Assembly: GCA_036746315.1 (NCBI GenBank)
Contig: DAIOEK010000025.1
Span: 1-38,814, forward strand
DNA length: 38,814 nt
Origin: DAIOEK01 sp036746315
GTDB lineage: Bacteria; Chloroflexota; Anaerolineae; Anaerolineales; Anaerolineaceae
Direction of reading: 5' to 3'
Each line of letters begins with the position of its first letter. Within the stretch, counting starts at the first letter, position 1. The notes beneath the pieces were generated by a model. The model was not told the origin of the DNA and did not search any database. It saw only the letters and a list, made by a program, of their open reading frames with translations. A program made the position numbers and the translations under genes. Shown in pieces: positions 25,996 through 34,056 of this stretch.

Positions 25996-27201
25996 TCAAT
26001 CAACCGATTTCCTGCCGGGGTACTTCTTCCGGTAAAAGATTTGTTTTGCGTTCTCTCCCTGAAACAATTCGATAAACGCCGCCGATATTTCGATGGGCAG
26101 GAATTTCGTCCACAACGTGACGAATGATTTTACCGCCACATCAAGGCTGCTTTGCCGACCGGAAAGCAGATCCAGAATTGCATCCGAAGTAAATGGATTG
26201 GGCGCTCCCAACGCCAGGCAGATATCGCGCAGCGGGTTGAATACTTTCCATAAAAGCAGGCTGTAGAGGTTGTATTTACCCAGGGTGGCGCGGATTCTTG
26301 CCGTATATGCCTTTACGGTATCGTTCAAGATCGCCTCGGCGGCAATTTGACCGCTGCGAATTGCCGGGCGGATGCCCTCGCCCGAGAACGGGTCCGCCAA
26401 CCCTGCCGCGTCTCCAGCCAGGATGATGCGTGCCGTGTTCAAACGGGCAGCAGGGTTGTATACCGGAATGGAGTGCCCATGCAGGGGTATTCCCGCCAGG
26501 GATATGCCATGACCCTGCATGATCCGTTCAAGGTGCTCGCGCAAATCTCTAACGTGACCAAGCGCACCAATGCCAACGGATAGGTGATCCGTTTTGGGGA
26601 AAACCCAACTGTACCCTGACCGAGGACGATCGAAAATAAACAGCGGGGTATTGCCATAACCTGCCCGCAGTTCATTACTGAAGGGTACCTCCGCTTCGAT
26701 TGCGCCGATCAATACCTGCTTTTGATGCAAGCCGGCTTTTCTGCGCACAATGGAATTGGCGCCATCTGCTCCGATCAGATAATCGGCAGTCAGCCTGGCG
26801 CCGTCTGCGAATTCAACGGTAACGCCATCCGGGGTTTCACGGACATCCGTCACCCGGCAGCCGGTTTGCACTTCCGCCCCGCTCTGCTGTAAAAGGTAGG
26901 CATCGAACTTGTCGCGCATCACCATCGCCATCACGTCCGGACGGCACGGAACGGTGGACTGCACTCCGTTATTGTATTCATAGGAAATGGTATCGACCCT
27001 GGCGTCGATCACGTCATCGAAAGAAAATGGGAATACTTCAGCCAGAAACGTTTGAGAAAGTCCTCCGCCGCATGCTTTATAGCGCGGCAGTTTTTCCTTC
27101 TCCAATACAAGCACCCGTTTTCCCCCCCGCTGCAGAAAACATGCTGCCGTCGCCCCCGCGGGTCCGCCCCCTGCAATGATCACATCACAGGTGTGGTTCA
27201 T
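25996..27201 (-). CDS. Geranylgeranyl reductase-family FAD-dependent oxidoreductase
   Basis: 401 residues. The FAD dinucleotide-binding motif is IIAGGGPAGATAA (about 8-20), followed by EKEKLPRYKACGGGLS, whose CGGG is typical of geranylgeranyl reductase-like flavoproteins. The second FAD motif is IILAGDAAGLADPFSGEGI. Members saturate isoprenoid chains of lipids, quinones or chlorophyll side chains; the acceptor here is unknown. It starts 2 nt after the Csx15-like gene (ribosome binding site GGAG) and is the last gene of the TPP-riboswitch operon as far as spacing shows. No terminator is visible before the convergent receiver gene. Confidence 0.88.
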   Translation of the reverse strand: MNHTCDVIIAGGGPAGATAACFLQRGGKRVLVLEKEKLPRYKACGGGLSQTFLAEVFPFSFDDVIDARVDTISYEYNNGVQSTVPCRPDVMAMVMRDKFDAYLLQQSGAEVQTGCRVTDVRETPDGVTVEFADGARLTADYLIGADGANSIVRRKAGLHQKQVLIGAIEAEVPFSNELRAGYGNTPLFIFDRPRSGYSWVFPKTDHLSVGIGALGHVRDLREHLERIMQGHGISLAGIPLHGHSIPVYNPAARLNTARIILAGDAAGLADPFSGEGIRPAIRSGQIAAEAILNDTVKAYTARIRATLGKYNLYSLLLWKVFNPLRDICLALGAPNPFTSDAILDLLSGRQSSLDVAVKSFVTLWTKFLPIEISAAFIELFQGENAKQIFYRKKYPGRKSVD

Positions 27202-27203
27202 CG

Positions 27204-27572
27204 TTACTCCGAAATACCGAATTCCTTTTCCAGGTCGAGAACCGTCGAAATATCCGCCCCCAACCTGAAACTGACCAGCGTAGGGCGGGTAATGACCAGA
27301 TAGGGAAATTGCCCGGTTCGCTTCTTCAACTCCAGTATCACCAGGGTCGTCACCACCGGACTGGATGAAGGCAGAACGACCAGACGGTCACTGCGCAGCT
27401 CTTCCCCGGTCAGTTTCACCTTCGCGAACAGCTTGTCCATCTCGGCAATTACATCCGCGCCGCTGCTTTCCAGGGGAAGCATGACCTGCTCGGTGATCTT
27501 CAAACCGGAAATCGCGGTAATCTGCTCAAACGCAATTTTTTGCAAACGGGAGCCAAAATTCAACAAGATCAT
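27204..27572 (-). CDS. Csx15-like protein
   Basis: A 122-residue soluble protein. The opening MILLNFGSRL, the helix AFEQITAISGLKI, the middle RLVVLPSSSPVVTTLVILELKKRTGQFPYLV and the end resemble the CRISPR-associated Csx15 family as I remember it: small Rossmann-like proteins found near type III CRISPR loci. This is pattern recognition without a search. No cas gene or repeat array exists in the window. Its ATG directly follows the TAG of the DinB-like gene (0 nt), and the next gene begins 2 nt after its stop, so it is embedded in the riboswitch-led operon. Confidence 0.55.
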   Translation of the reverse strand: MILLNFGSRLQKIAFEQITAISGLKITEQVMLPLESSGADVIAEMDKLFAKVKLTGEELRSDRLVVLPSSSPVVTTLVILELKKRTGQFPYLVITRPTLVSFRLGADISTVLDLEKEFGISE

Positions 27573-28286
27573 CTATGCCTGCCTGTTTTCGTTAATCAAC
27601 CGCTGAATATGCTGGTAGTGGTCCCTTTCATGCCAGCAAAGACGACGCAGCACCTTGCGCGGTGACCAGAACTCGCCATCCTTCCCGACCACCTGATCCA
27701 GGTTAACCAACTCGGGCAGCGTCACCATCATTTCCGCCCGTTCTTTTTGATAGCGCTCCATGGGGTCAGCTGGGAGCAGCTCTTCGGCATGCGACCTGCC
27801 CAGGCGATCCATCAGCCACCACTCCGAGCGGCCAATATGCCCAAGTATCTCCCGAATGGACATGTTCTCCCCTGTAAAACAGGCATCCAACATTTTATCG
27901 CTCAGCGGAGAGATCAAGTCCAACATATCCATCCGCGCCCAGGTTAATACCTGCATGGCATGTTCAAGGTCTTCCTCCGAAACAGCCATCCAGTCCGTTT
28001 TGAACCAGGCTTTAATCAGCCGGCCGCCTTTTTCCACTTCGCGCTGATGCTCGTCGATGAAATAATCGTCGAAAATTTCCACCAGACGGATATCGATTTC
28101 CGCCGGTGAGAACCAGGGGCGGGGGGTATGCTTCTCGATCCACGCAATGTAATCGGGAATGGCTTTCGCCATGGAAACCACCGCCGATTGCCCATCGTCG
28201 CCGTATCCGATGCAACCGAAATGTTCCAGCATCCAGGCAAGTGAACGCCCTTCGTTATTGTTTTCCAATCCGATCAACACTCGCAT
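27573..28286 (-). CDS. HicB-like N-terminal domain fused to a DinB-family four-helix protein
   Basis: 237 residues. The first about 60 (IGLENNNEGRSLAWMLEHFGC, broken by the HicB-like strand pattern) resemble HicB-type folds. The remainder is a DinB/YfiT-like four-helix bundle, with likely metal histidines in ILGHIGRSEWWLMDR and CWHERDHYQHIQRL. DinB-like proteins are often metal-dependent thiol transferases; the true activity is unknown. GGAGG precedes the ATG by 7 nt. It sits 10 nt after the DUF402 gene and abuts the Csx15-like gene. Confidence 0.75.
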   Translation of the reverse strand: MRVLIGLENNNEGRSLAWMLEHFGCIGYGDDGQSAVVSMAKAIPDYIAWIEKHTPRPWFSPAEIDIRLVEIFDDYFIDEHQREVEKGGRLIKAWFKTDWMAVSEEDLEHAMQVLTWARMDMLDLISPLSDKMLDACFTGENMSIREILGHIGRSEWWLMDRLGRSHAEELLPADPMERYQKERAEMMVTLPELVNLDQVVGKDGEFWSPRKVLRRLCWHERDHYQHIQRLINENRQA

Positions 28287-28296
28287 CGTTTTCCTC

Positions 28297-28791
28297 CTAC
28301 GCCAGATGTCGCTTCACCACCGAATCCCGCCTGAGGTTGAAGTCCACTGGACGGGCATAGATGCTTTGCAGTTCCACCAATGCAGCCAGCGCCATCTCGC
28401 GGTCATGGTCGGAAATATCCAGCGCGGCAAATTCATCTTCATCCAGCACCTTCCGGGTGCCGTCGGCGAACACCAGCAGATCCAGCGCCAGGTCGCGATA
28501 AGTCACATCCCAGCGGCGGATGCGGGCGGGGTAGGTGACATTGCAATACCAGCCCTTCAGGCGACCATCATCCCGGTCGTAGATTTCGAAGATGTTGTAC
28601 CATCTATCCCTGAAGTAGATCTCGTAAAACGGATCCTGGTATTTGAGCGGCATCCCTTCGAAAACGAAATCCTTTTTAGTGAAATTCGCACGGATCATGA
28701 TTTGATCACTGTCACGGGCAACCAGCTCACCCGGATAGCGCCACACCTCTTCGCCAAGGTGATTCTGTTTAATAATTGTCAGGTTGGACAT
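28297..28791 (-). CDS. DUF402 (FomD-like) protein
   Basis: About 164 residues with the all-beta DUF402 pattern. Aromatic and acidic residues in YEIYFRDRWYNIFEIYD, the WYCNVTYPARI strand, and the acidic YRDLALDLLVFADG and KVLDEDEF fit the metal- and phosphate-binding cleft of FomD-like phosphohydrolases, which cleave nucleoside phosphate esters. The ATG at 28791 with ribosome binding site GGAGG is preferred over an upstream in-frame start. It overlaps the end of thiQ by 23 bp. A link with nucleoside or TPP phosphate chemistry is only suggested by context. Confidence 0.8.
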   Translation of the reverse strand: MSNLTIIKQNHLGEEVWRYPGELVARDSDQIMIRANFTKKDFVFEGMPLKYQDPFYEIYFRDRWYNIFEIYDRDDGRLKGWYCNVTYPARIRRWDVTYRDLALDLLVFADGTRKVLDEDEFAALDISDHDREMALAALVELQSIYARPVDFNLRRDSVVKRHLA

Positions 28792-29845
28792 GATCCTCCG
28801 CCGGGAACACATTAATCTCTTCGGGTGGAATAATTAATTTTACCTGATCGCCCGCCGCATAGTCCTTGTCGAGCAGAAAACGGTATAAACTTCCATCCGT
28901 TGCGGTCAGTGTGGTGATAAAACCGGTTTCAGAGAAGATCGAATCCTGAACCCGGCAGGGGATGGCATTCCCGGCTGGTTCACTGCTGCCGGTCGCTTGT
29001 GCCTTGCGTAAACATAATAATACATCCGTTCGTCCGTTGTCGGGTAAACCTGACGGCGCATTTTGAACCACAAAATCGCCATAAACGGTCTTGAAGAGCC
29101 TTTTCCCTTCCTCCTGGCGTGGTTTCGCCCTCAAAAAATTGATCTGCCCCAGAAAACGGGCGGCTTTTTCCGAAACCGGGGCTTGAAAGACCTGCTGGGG
29201 CGCCCCCTCCTGAATGATCTTCCCATCCACCAGCAGTGCCAGACGGTCTGCCAGGGTGAACGCTTCTTCCTGATCATGGGTGACGTAGATTGCCGGAATG
29301 CCCGTCTCGTGCAGGATGTCGCGCAGTTCAGTAACCAGTGCCTGTCGCAGGCTGCGATCCAGTGCTGCCAGAGGTTCATCGAACATGAACAAGCGCGGTT
29401 CACTGGCAAGTGTGCGCGCCAGCGCAACACGCTGCTGTTCGCCGCCGGAAAGGTCCATCACGTCCCGATCTGCAAAAGACAGCATTTTCACCCGTTCCAG
29501 GGCAGATGCGGTCTTTCGCGCCATCTCTCCGGCACCCACCTGCTGCATGGCAAGACCAAATGCCACATTCTGCCGCACCGACAGATGCGGGAACAGGGCA
29601 TAATCCTGGAACATCAATCCAAAACGACGTTTATGTGCCGGTAACGGCAGAATGGATTCGCCGTTCCAGTGCACATCACCGCTCTCGGGGGTTTCCAGCC
29701 CGGCGATGATTCTCAATAGCGTGCTCTTGCCGCTGCCGGAAGCTCCCAAAAGTGCCAGCGTTTCTCCGGAGGCGACCTTGAAATTAATTTCGTGCAGCAG
29801 CGCTTTCCCCTCATATTGTTTCGACAGATCAAGAATCTCAAGCAT
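28769..29845 (-). CDS. thiQ: Thiamine ABC transporter ATPase (ThiQ-like, with TOBE domain)
   Basis: 358 residues. Walker A is GASGSGKST (about 34-42), the Q-loop is MFQDYALFPHLSVRQN, the signature is LSGGEQQR, Walker B is LFMFDEPLAAL and the switch is YVTHDQEEA. A C-terminal extension (about 235-350) forms TOBE-like beta domains, making it longer than enterobacterial ThiQ and closer in shape to FbpC/PotA. Specificity is therefore taken from the operon (TPP riboswitch, ThiB, ThiP). It starts 7 nt after thiP. Confidence 0.85.
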   Translation of the reverse strand: MLEILDLSKQYEGKALLHEINFKVASGETLALLGASGSGKSTLLRIIAGLETPESGDVHWNGESILPLPAHKRRFGLMFQDYALFPHLSVRQNVAFGLAMQQVGAGEMARKTASALERVKMLSFADRDVMDLSGGEQQRVALARTLASEPRLFMFDEPLAALDRSLRQALVTELRDILHETGIPAIYVTHDQEEAFTLADRLALLVDGKIIQEGAPQQVFQAPVSEKAARFLGQINFLRAKPRQEEGKRLFKTVYGDFVVQNAPSGLPDNGRTDVLLCLRKAQATGSSEPAGNAIPCRVQDSIFSETGFITTLTATDGSLYRFLLDKDYAAGDQVKLIIPPEEINVFPAEDHVQPDNY

Positions 29846-29852
29846 AAAGCAC

Positions 29853-31550
29853 CTAGAATTTTTGAATGTCAGGCATGCGCAGGCGTTCGACCAGCAAAAT
29901 GCCCGTGCTGCAAATCATCAGCAGGATCACCGACATGGCAAGCGCCTGTCCGTAATTCAACCCGCCCGGCTGGGAAAGATAGCGAAAGATTGCCACCGGA
30001 ATGGTGGGAAAATCCGGTCGGGTGAGAAAGGCGGTTGCGCCGAACTCGCCCAGAGAGATGGTAAACGCGAAGATGAAGCTCGAAAGCAGTGCCCGGCGGA
30101 TGATCGGGATTTCCACCCGCCACAGTACCTGCCCGGGCGCAGCGCCCAGCACTGCCGCGCTATCTTGAATTTGGGATGGGATGGAAGACAACGCCGGCTG
30201 CAGGGAACGGATCACAAACGGTAGCGCCGCCAGTGCATGCACCGCCGGCAGGATCAACCAACTGGAACTCCACAGGAAGGGTGGCTGACTGTATGCCAGC
30301 AGCAACCCCAAACCCAGCGTTACCGCCGAAGCGCCCAACGGCAGCAGGAACACCTGATCCATCCAGCGGGCAAAGTCGGTTTTCTGCCGCAAACCATAAG
30401 CAGTGAAAAGCCCGACCACGCAGGAAATCAACGAAGCACTCAGGGCAACCTTCAGCGAATTGAACACGGCAGTGATGGGCGAAACGTAGAAAATACTCTG
30501 CTGCGGATCCTTGAAGAGTGCCGCATAATAACGCAGGGTCAACCCGACTTGCACTGCACCGCGATATCCGCGGTCAGCCTCCAGCACCAGGAAAGAGCGC
30601 GCCAACAGGGACGCCAGGGGCGCCGCCACCAGGACTGCCAGCACCAGCATGGTCAGCCACACCTGGATGCGGGCAAACCACGTTCGGGGGGGAACCCTGC
30701 GATCTTCCTCCCCTGCCGGGTCAAGCGGCAGCGGTCTGCCACTCAGTTTACGGTATCCCCAGGTAAGCAGGATGGTGCAGATCATCTGGATCATGGTAAG
30801 GATGGCCGCCACGGGTAAATTGAACAGGTTGACCGCCTGTTTGTAAATTTCCACTTCCAGTGTGGCGGTGCCTATACCGCCCAGCAAGAGCACCACCCCG
30901 AAACTGGTAAAGTCATACAGAAAGACCAGCACCAGCGCGGAATAGAACGCCGGTTTCAGCAGAGGGAAGGTGACCAAGCGGAACTCTTGCCAGGGCGACG
31001 CGCCCAGGGTACGCGCCGTCTGCCCGGCATGGGGGGATAATGCCGTCCAGGCGCCTCCCACCAGACGCACCACAATGCTCAGGTTGTAGAAGACATGCGC
31101 CAGCACAATGGCGGTCAGTGTACCGATCCATTGGATGGGCGGCTGTTCAAGGTGAAACAGATTTTGCAGCCCCAGGTTCAATAATCCGCGCGGACCGATC
31201 AGCGCGTTGAAAGCGGCTGCCACCACCACCGTCGGCAGGATGAACGGCAGGTTGACCAGCATCCTGACCGTCTGCAAACCGGGGAAACGGTAACGCGAAA
31301 AAACATACGCTGCCGGCAGCCCGATCAGGATGGTCGCCGCGGTGGACAGGATCGCCTGCCAGAAGGTGAATCCGGTCGTCCGCAGGATGTTCTGCCACAA
31401 TGTTGCCGGCAACTCTCCCGTAAAGCGCTGCGCGCTGGTGGTGAGGATCACCCCCAACGGGTAAAAGAAAAACAGCAGTATAAAGATGAGCGGCAATACC
31501 CAGACTGCCAATGGGCGAATGCCGCTCCACCTGCGCGGGGATACGCTCAT
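29853..31550 (-). CDS. thiP: Thiamine ABC transporter permease (two fused permease halves)
   Basis: 565 residues with about 12 membrane helices in two homologous halves. Each has the binding-protein-dependent permease coupling loop (LGASPWQEFRLVTFPLLKP in the first half, LGAAPGQVLWRVEIPIIRR in the second). This double permease is typical of ThiP and FbpB importers. The start overlaps the thiB stop (ATGA) and thiQ follows after 7 nt. The riboswitch upstream makes thiamine or a TPP-related vitamer the likely cargo. Confidence 0.88.
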   Translation of the reverse strand: MSVSPRRWSGIRPLAVWVLPLIFILLFFFYPLGVILTTSAQRFTGELPATLWQNILRTTGFTFWQAILSTAATILIGLPAAYVFSRYRFPGLQTVRMLVNLPFILPTVVVAAAFNALIGPRGLLNLGLQNLFHLEQPPIQWIGTLTAIVLAHVFYNLSIVVRLVGGAWTALSPHAGQTARTLGASPWQEFRLVTFPLLKPAFYSALVLVFLYDFTSFGVVLLLGGIGTATLEVEIYKQAVNLFNLPVAAILTMIQMICTILLTWGYRKLSGRPLPLDPAGEEDRRVPPRTWFARIQVWLTMLVLAVLVAAPLASLLARSFLVLEADRGYRGAVQVGLTLRYYAALFKDPQQSIFYVSPITAVFNSLKVALSASLISCVVGLFTAYGLRQKTDFARWMDQVFLLPLGASAVTLGLGLLLAYSQPPFLWSSSWLILPAVHALAALPFVIRSLQPALSSIPSQIQDSAAVLGAAPGQVLWRVEIPIIRRALLSSFIFAFTISLGEFGATAFLTRPDFPTIPVAIFRYLSQPGGLNYGQALAMSVILLMICSTGILLVERLRMPDIQKF

Positions 31551-32605
31551 GGCTGAATGTTATTCGCCCAATCCTGAAGGTACTTCTCCCGGTTGCTGTC
31601 CAGCAGCGCCGGATCAAAGGTCACCGGATTCTGTGCCGTTTGTGCATATTTCACAAATGCCTCGGGCAGGGTTGCCTCGGCATTCACCGGGTACACGAAC
31701 ATCTGCAGCGGTATATCCTCCTGCACGGATTTGGAAAGCATGGCATCCACAAACTTTTCCGCCAGCGCCCGCTGGGCGGTTCCCTTGAGAATGCCGACGA
31801 ACTCCACCTGGCGGTAGCACATTCCATCTGCAAGGATGGATGCCGTGGGCGATTCATCCAGCGGTGTTTCTGCAAACACCACCTCGGCAGCGGGACTGCT
31901 GCTGTAGGAAAGCACCATTGGCTGGGCGCCTTTTCCGCTCGAAGCGGAGAAATGAGTATAATAGGCAGCCTCCCAATCGTTGGCAATCACCGTGCCATTT
32001 GCCACAAGGCTCTTCCAGTAATCCAGGTAGTGGTCTTCGCCAAACGCCTTGATCGTCATCAGCAGAAAAGCCAGCCCCGGTGAGGAAGTGGCCGGGTTCT
32101 CAACCACCAGCAGCCCCTTGTACTGCGGGTCGGTCAAGTCTTCCAGCTTTTCCGGCAGAGGCAGATTCTTTCCGGCAAAATATGCACGGTCATAGTTAAT
32201 ACACACGTCCCCATAATCCACCGGCAGGGCATTATGCGAGGGATCCATCTCGAACTCGTCGGGGATGGCGGACAACAGGGGAGAATCGTAGCTTTCGAAA
32301 ATGCCCTCGCGGATCGCACGGGACAAAAAGCTGTTATCCACCCCGTAGAACACATCCGCCTGCGGTGCATTCTTGGTCAGGATCGCACGATTCAACGCCG
32401 AACCTGCGTCGCCGGCTTTAATGAACTCCAGTTTGACCTGGTTTTCATCCTCAAATGCCTTCACCACCGGTTCGGAAAGGGAAAAGGAATCGTGCACCAT
32501 CACCCGCAGCACGGGGGTGGAAGCCGGCGCGGCTGTTTGTGGAGCGCAGGCAGTTAGCAAAATTATGCCAGCCAGCAGGGCCGGTATTAGCTTTGGTGTA
32601 TGCAT
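31547..32605 (-). CDS. thiB: Thiamine-binding lipoprotein of the ABC importer
   Basis: 352 residues. The lipoprotein signal peptide ends in the lipobox LLTAC with lipidated C20. The periplasmic-binding-protein fold follows, with ThiB/TbpA-like features: HDSFSLSEPVV early, ADVFYGVDNSFLSRA, ANDWEAAYYTHFS and the hinge-region VLSYSSSPAAEV. It overlaps thiN by 19 bp and starts after GGGAGG. It captures thiamine or TPP outside the membrane and passes it to ThiPQ. Related iron-binding FbpA proteins are the main alternative, made unlikely by the riboswitch and thiN. Confidence 0.87.
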   Translation of the reverse strand: MHTPKLIPALLAGIILLTACAPQTAAPASTPVLRVMVHDSFSLSEPVVKAFEDENQVKLEFIKAGDAGSALNRAILTKNAPQADVFYGVDNSFLSRAIREGIFESYDSPLLSAIPDEFEMDPSHNALPVDYGDVCINYDRAYFAGKNLPLPEKLEDLTDPQYKGLLVVENPATSSPGLAFLLMTIKAFGEDHYLDYWKSLVANGTVIANDWEAAYYTHFSASSGKGAQPMVLSYSSSPAAEVVFAETPLDESPTASILADGMCYRQVEFVGILKGTAQRALAEKFVDAMLSKSVQEDIPLQMFVYPVNAEATLPEAFVKYAQTAQNPVTFDPALLDSNREKYLQDWANNIQP

Positions 32606-33228
32606 AACAACCTCCCGGATTCGTAGGTCACCGATGCCGAATCCGATAATAGAATGTTGGAAATACCCCGGCTGCCTTCGGCAAACAGGGTTTCATGATC
32701 GAGCGGATAAGCCAGATTGGTTGTCGTCACACCGGTAACCGGTGTTCCCCACGGGATCAGGGAAAGCAGGTCTCCGGCTTTGCCGGCAATGCGCTGCTGT
32801 TTCCGCAGGAAGAAGACCTCCTGCCCGCCATCGTGAAAGGATATCTCCAGCGCTTCGAAGCGCTGCGCCGTGCAGATGGACAGGTTGACCAGGGTGTGAT
32901 CCAGTCTGCCACCCAGCCCGCCAAATATCCGCACCCGCCGGGCGGACCGGCGCACTGCTTCGTTCAAAGCCAGTTCGAAGTCAGTCTCATCTTTCTGCAC
33001 CGGATAGCGGAGCATCTCCACCCCCTGCTTTTCCGCTGCATCCAGATCAGTTTTCTCCACGGAATCCAGGTCACCCAACAGCAGGTCGGGGAGGTAGCCC
33101 AGCCGCAGTACATAATGCAGGCCGCCGTCAACGGCAAAAATCAAGTCCCCAGGCTGGTGAAAAGCGTGGAAAGCTTCCGGCAAATGCATTTCCCCGTTCA
33201 AAAAGATATGCAAAGTCTGTTCGGACAT
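32587..33228 (-). CDS. thiN: Thiamine pyrophosphokinase
   Basis: 213 residues. Transfers pyrophosphate from ATP to thiamine to give TPP. The family motifs are seen in order: AVDGGLHYVLRLGYLPDLLLGDLDS, where the paired aspartates bind metal, KDETDFELALNEA, and GGLGGRLDHTL. A C-terminal beta domain follows (LSLIPWGTPVTGVTT...). The ATG at 33228 is used, since the ribosome binding site GGAGG lies 9 nt upstream in the riboswitch hairpin. It is the first gene of the operon and so the direct target of the riboswitch. Confidence 0.93.
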   Translation of the reverse strand: MSEQTLHIFLNGEMHLPEAFHAFHQPGDLIFAVDGGLHYVLRLGYLPDLLLGDLDSVEKTDLDAAEKQGVEMLRYPVQKDETDFELALNEAVRRSARRVRIFGGLGGRLDHTLVNLSICTAQRFEALEISFHDGGQEVFFLRKQQRIAGKAGDLLSLIPWGTPVTGVTTTNLAYPLDHETLFAEGSRGISNILLSDSASVTYESGRLLCIHQS

Positions 33229-33254
33229 AAAAACAACCTCCGCCGGGGAGGTTG
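33229..33254 (-). terminator. Riboswitch expression platform: terminator-like hairpin that also hides the thiN ribosome binding site
   Basis: On the minus strand CAACCTCC (33247-33254) pairs perfectly with GGAGGTTG (33234-33241) across the loop CCGGC, and five T follow (33229-33233) directly before the ATG. The 3' arm contains the GGAGG ribosome binding site. The alternative partner is GCCGGCGGAGG (33274-33284) at the 3' end of the TPP aptamer. It can pair with CCTCCCCGGC (33242-33251) over 10 bp with one bulged base, freeing the ribosome binding site. Confidence 0.8.
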
Positions 33255-33266
33255 AATGTGGATGCA

Positions 33267-33360
33267 AGTTCTCCCTCCGCCGGCATTACCCGGATCAGGT
33301 TCATCGGGTCGAGAGCTTCGTGCTCTCCTCTCAGCCTGCCAAACCAGGCTCCCCGTTCCA
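33267..33360 (-). promoter_or_regulatory. TPP riboswitch (THI element)
   Basis: The minus strand shows the conserved THI-box parts: CTGAGAGG (33327-33334), a GAGAGC/GCTCTC stem (33311-33327 region), and the ACCTGATCCGGGTAATGCC core (33282-33300), followed by GGCGGAGGGA. TPP binding represses thiamine genes. The outer P1 pairing looks weak, so the exact ends are uncertain. Confidence 0.95.
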
Positions 33361-33372
33361 ATGACTGACTTA

Positions 33373-33401
33373 ATCTTAAGTGTTCAGCGCTGCGATGTCA
33401 A
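33373..33401 (-). promoter_or_regulatory. Promoter of the TPP-riboswitch operon
   Basis: Perfect -35 TTGACA (33396-33401), a 17-bp spacer and TAAGAT (33373-33378). The start would fall near 33366, just before the aptamer. Confidence 0.85.
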
Positions 33402-33423
33402 TAGGCTGTGGATGGTCGCTACG

Positions 33424-34008
33424 CTATTCCACCGCGCTGGTATTAATGCAGATGGTACATGTGGCGCGGGCGCCTGCGGTCATGGCAAGCTGCTCCACCA
33501 AATACATTCTGCCGCTGCCGATCCAACTCATGAACTCTTGCAGAACACCCATTTGAAAGGCGCAGCCGGGGAGTTCAGGGGCAGTCTCTTGGGCTTCTGC
33601 GCATCCATCCACCTGCCAGTGGTACCCATCCGCCGCAGTGCTGACCTGTACGGATTCACCCGGCAGATCGCCCAGCATTTTCGCCAGCATGGTCAGCCCC
33701 AACGGTGCTTTCTTGCTCAGACCCTGGAAGCGAAATTGCGGATTGTAGAGCGGCGATACTTCTTCGCCGGATAGCACAAGCTGCCTGAAAAAAGCCCTTC
33801 CGATGCGCATCACCAGTCCACATCCGCTGGCCACACCATAAAGCGCGCCGCATGCCTGGTGTAAATCGTCCAGTGTTCTCCCGTGAAAGTGTTGCACTGC
33901 CTCAGTCGCATCTTGCGCGCCAAGGATCTCGGTCATGGCGGAAAAGATCAGACCCTCCACGATATTTTTCGGGAGGGGCTGCACGGTATCGATCAAATTT
34001 TCAGACAA
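33424..34008 (-). CDS. V4R (4-vinyl reductase-like) domain protein
   Basis: 194 residues ending in a V4R-like ligand-binding fold. GALYGVASGCGLVMRIGRAFF and the terminal GCAFQMGVLQEFMSWIGSG to ATCTICI follow the small-molecule-binding V4R pattern with conserved cysteines. V4R domains bind hydrophobic molecules or act as sensory modules. The start is a TTG at 34008 with GAGG seven bases upstream; no in-frame ATG is better placed. It is the third gene of the DUF4388-GTPase-V4R set. The gap to the GTPase gene is 48 nt. Confidence 0.65.
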   Translation of the reverse strand: MSENLIDTVQPLPKNIVEGLIFSAMTEILGAQDATEAVQHFHGRTLDDLHQACGALYGVASGCGLVMRIGRAFFRQLVLSGEEVSPLYNPQFRFQGLSKKAPLGLTMLAKMLGDLPGESVQVSTAADGYHWQVDGCAEAQETAPELPGCAFQMGVLQEFMSWIGSGRMYLVEQLAMTAGARATCTICINTSAVE

Positions 34009-34056
34009 CGGGAAGCCTCATTGTATTCATGCTAACGGAATTTTACCACCAGGGAT

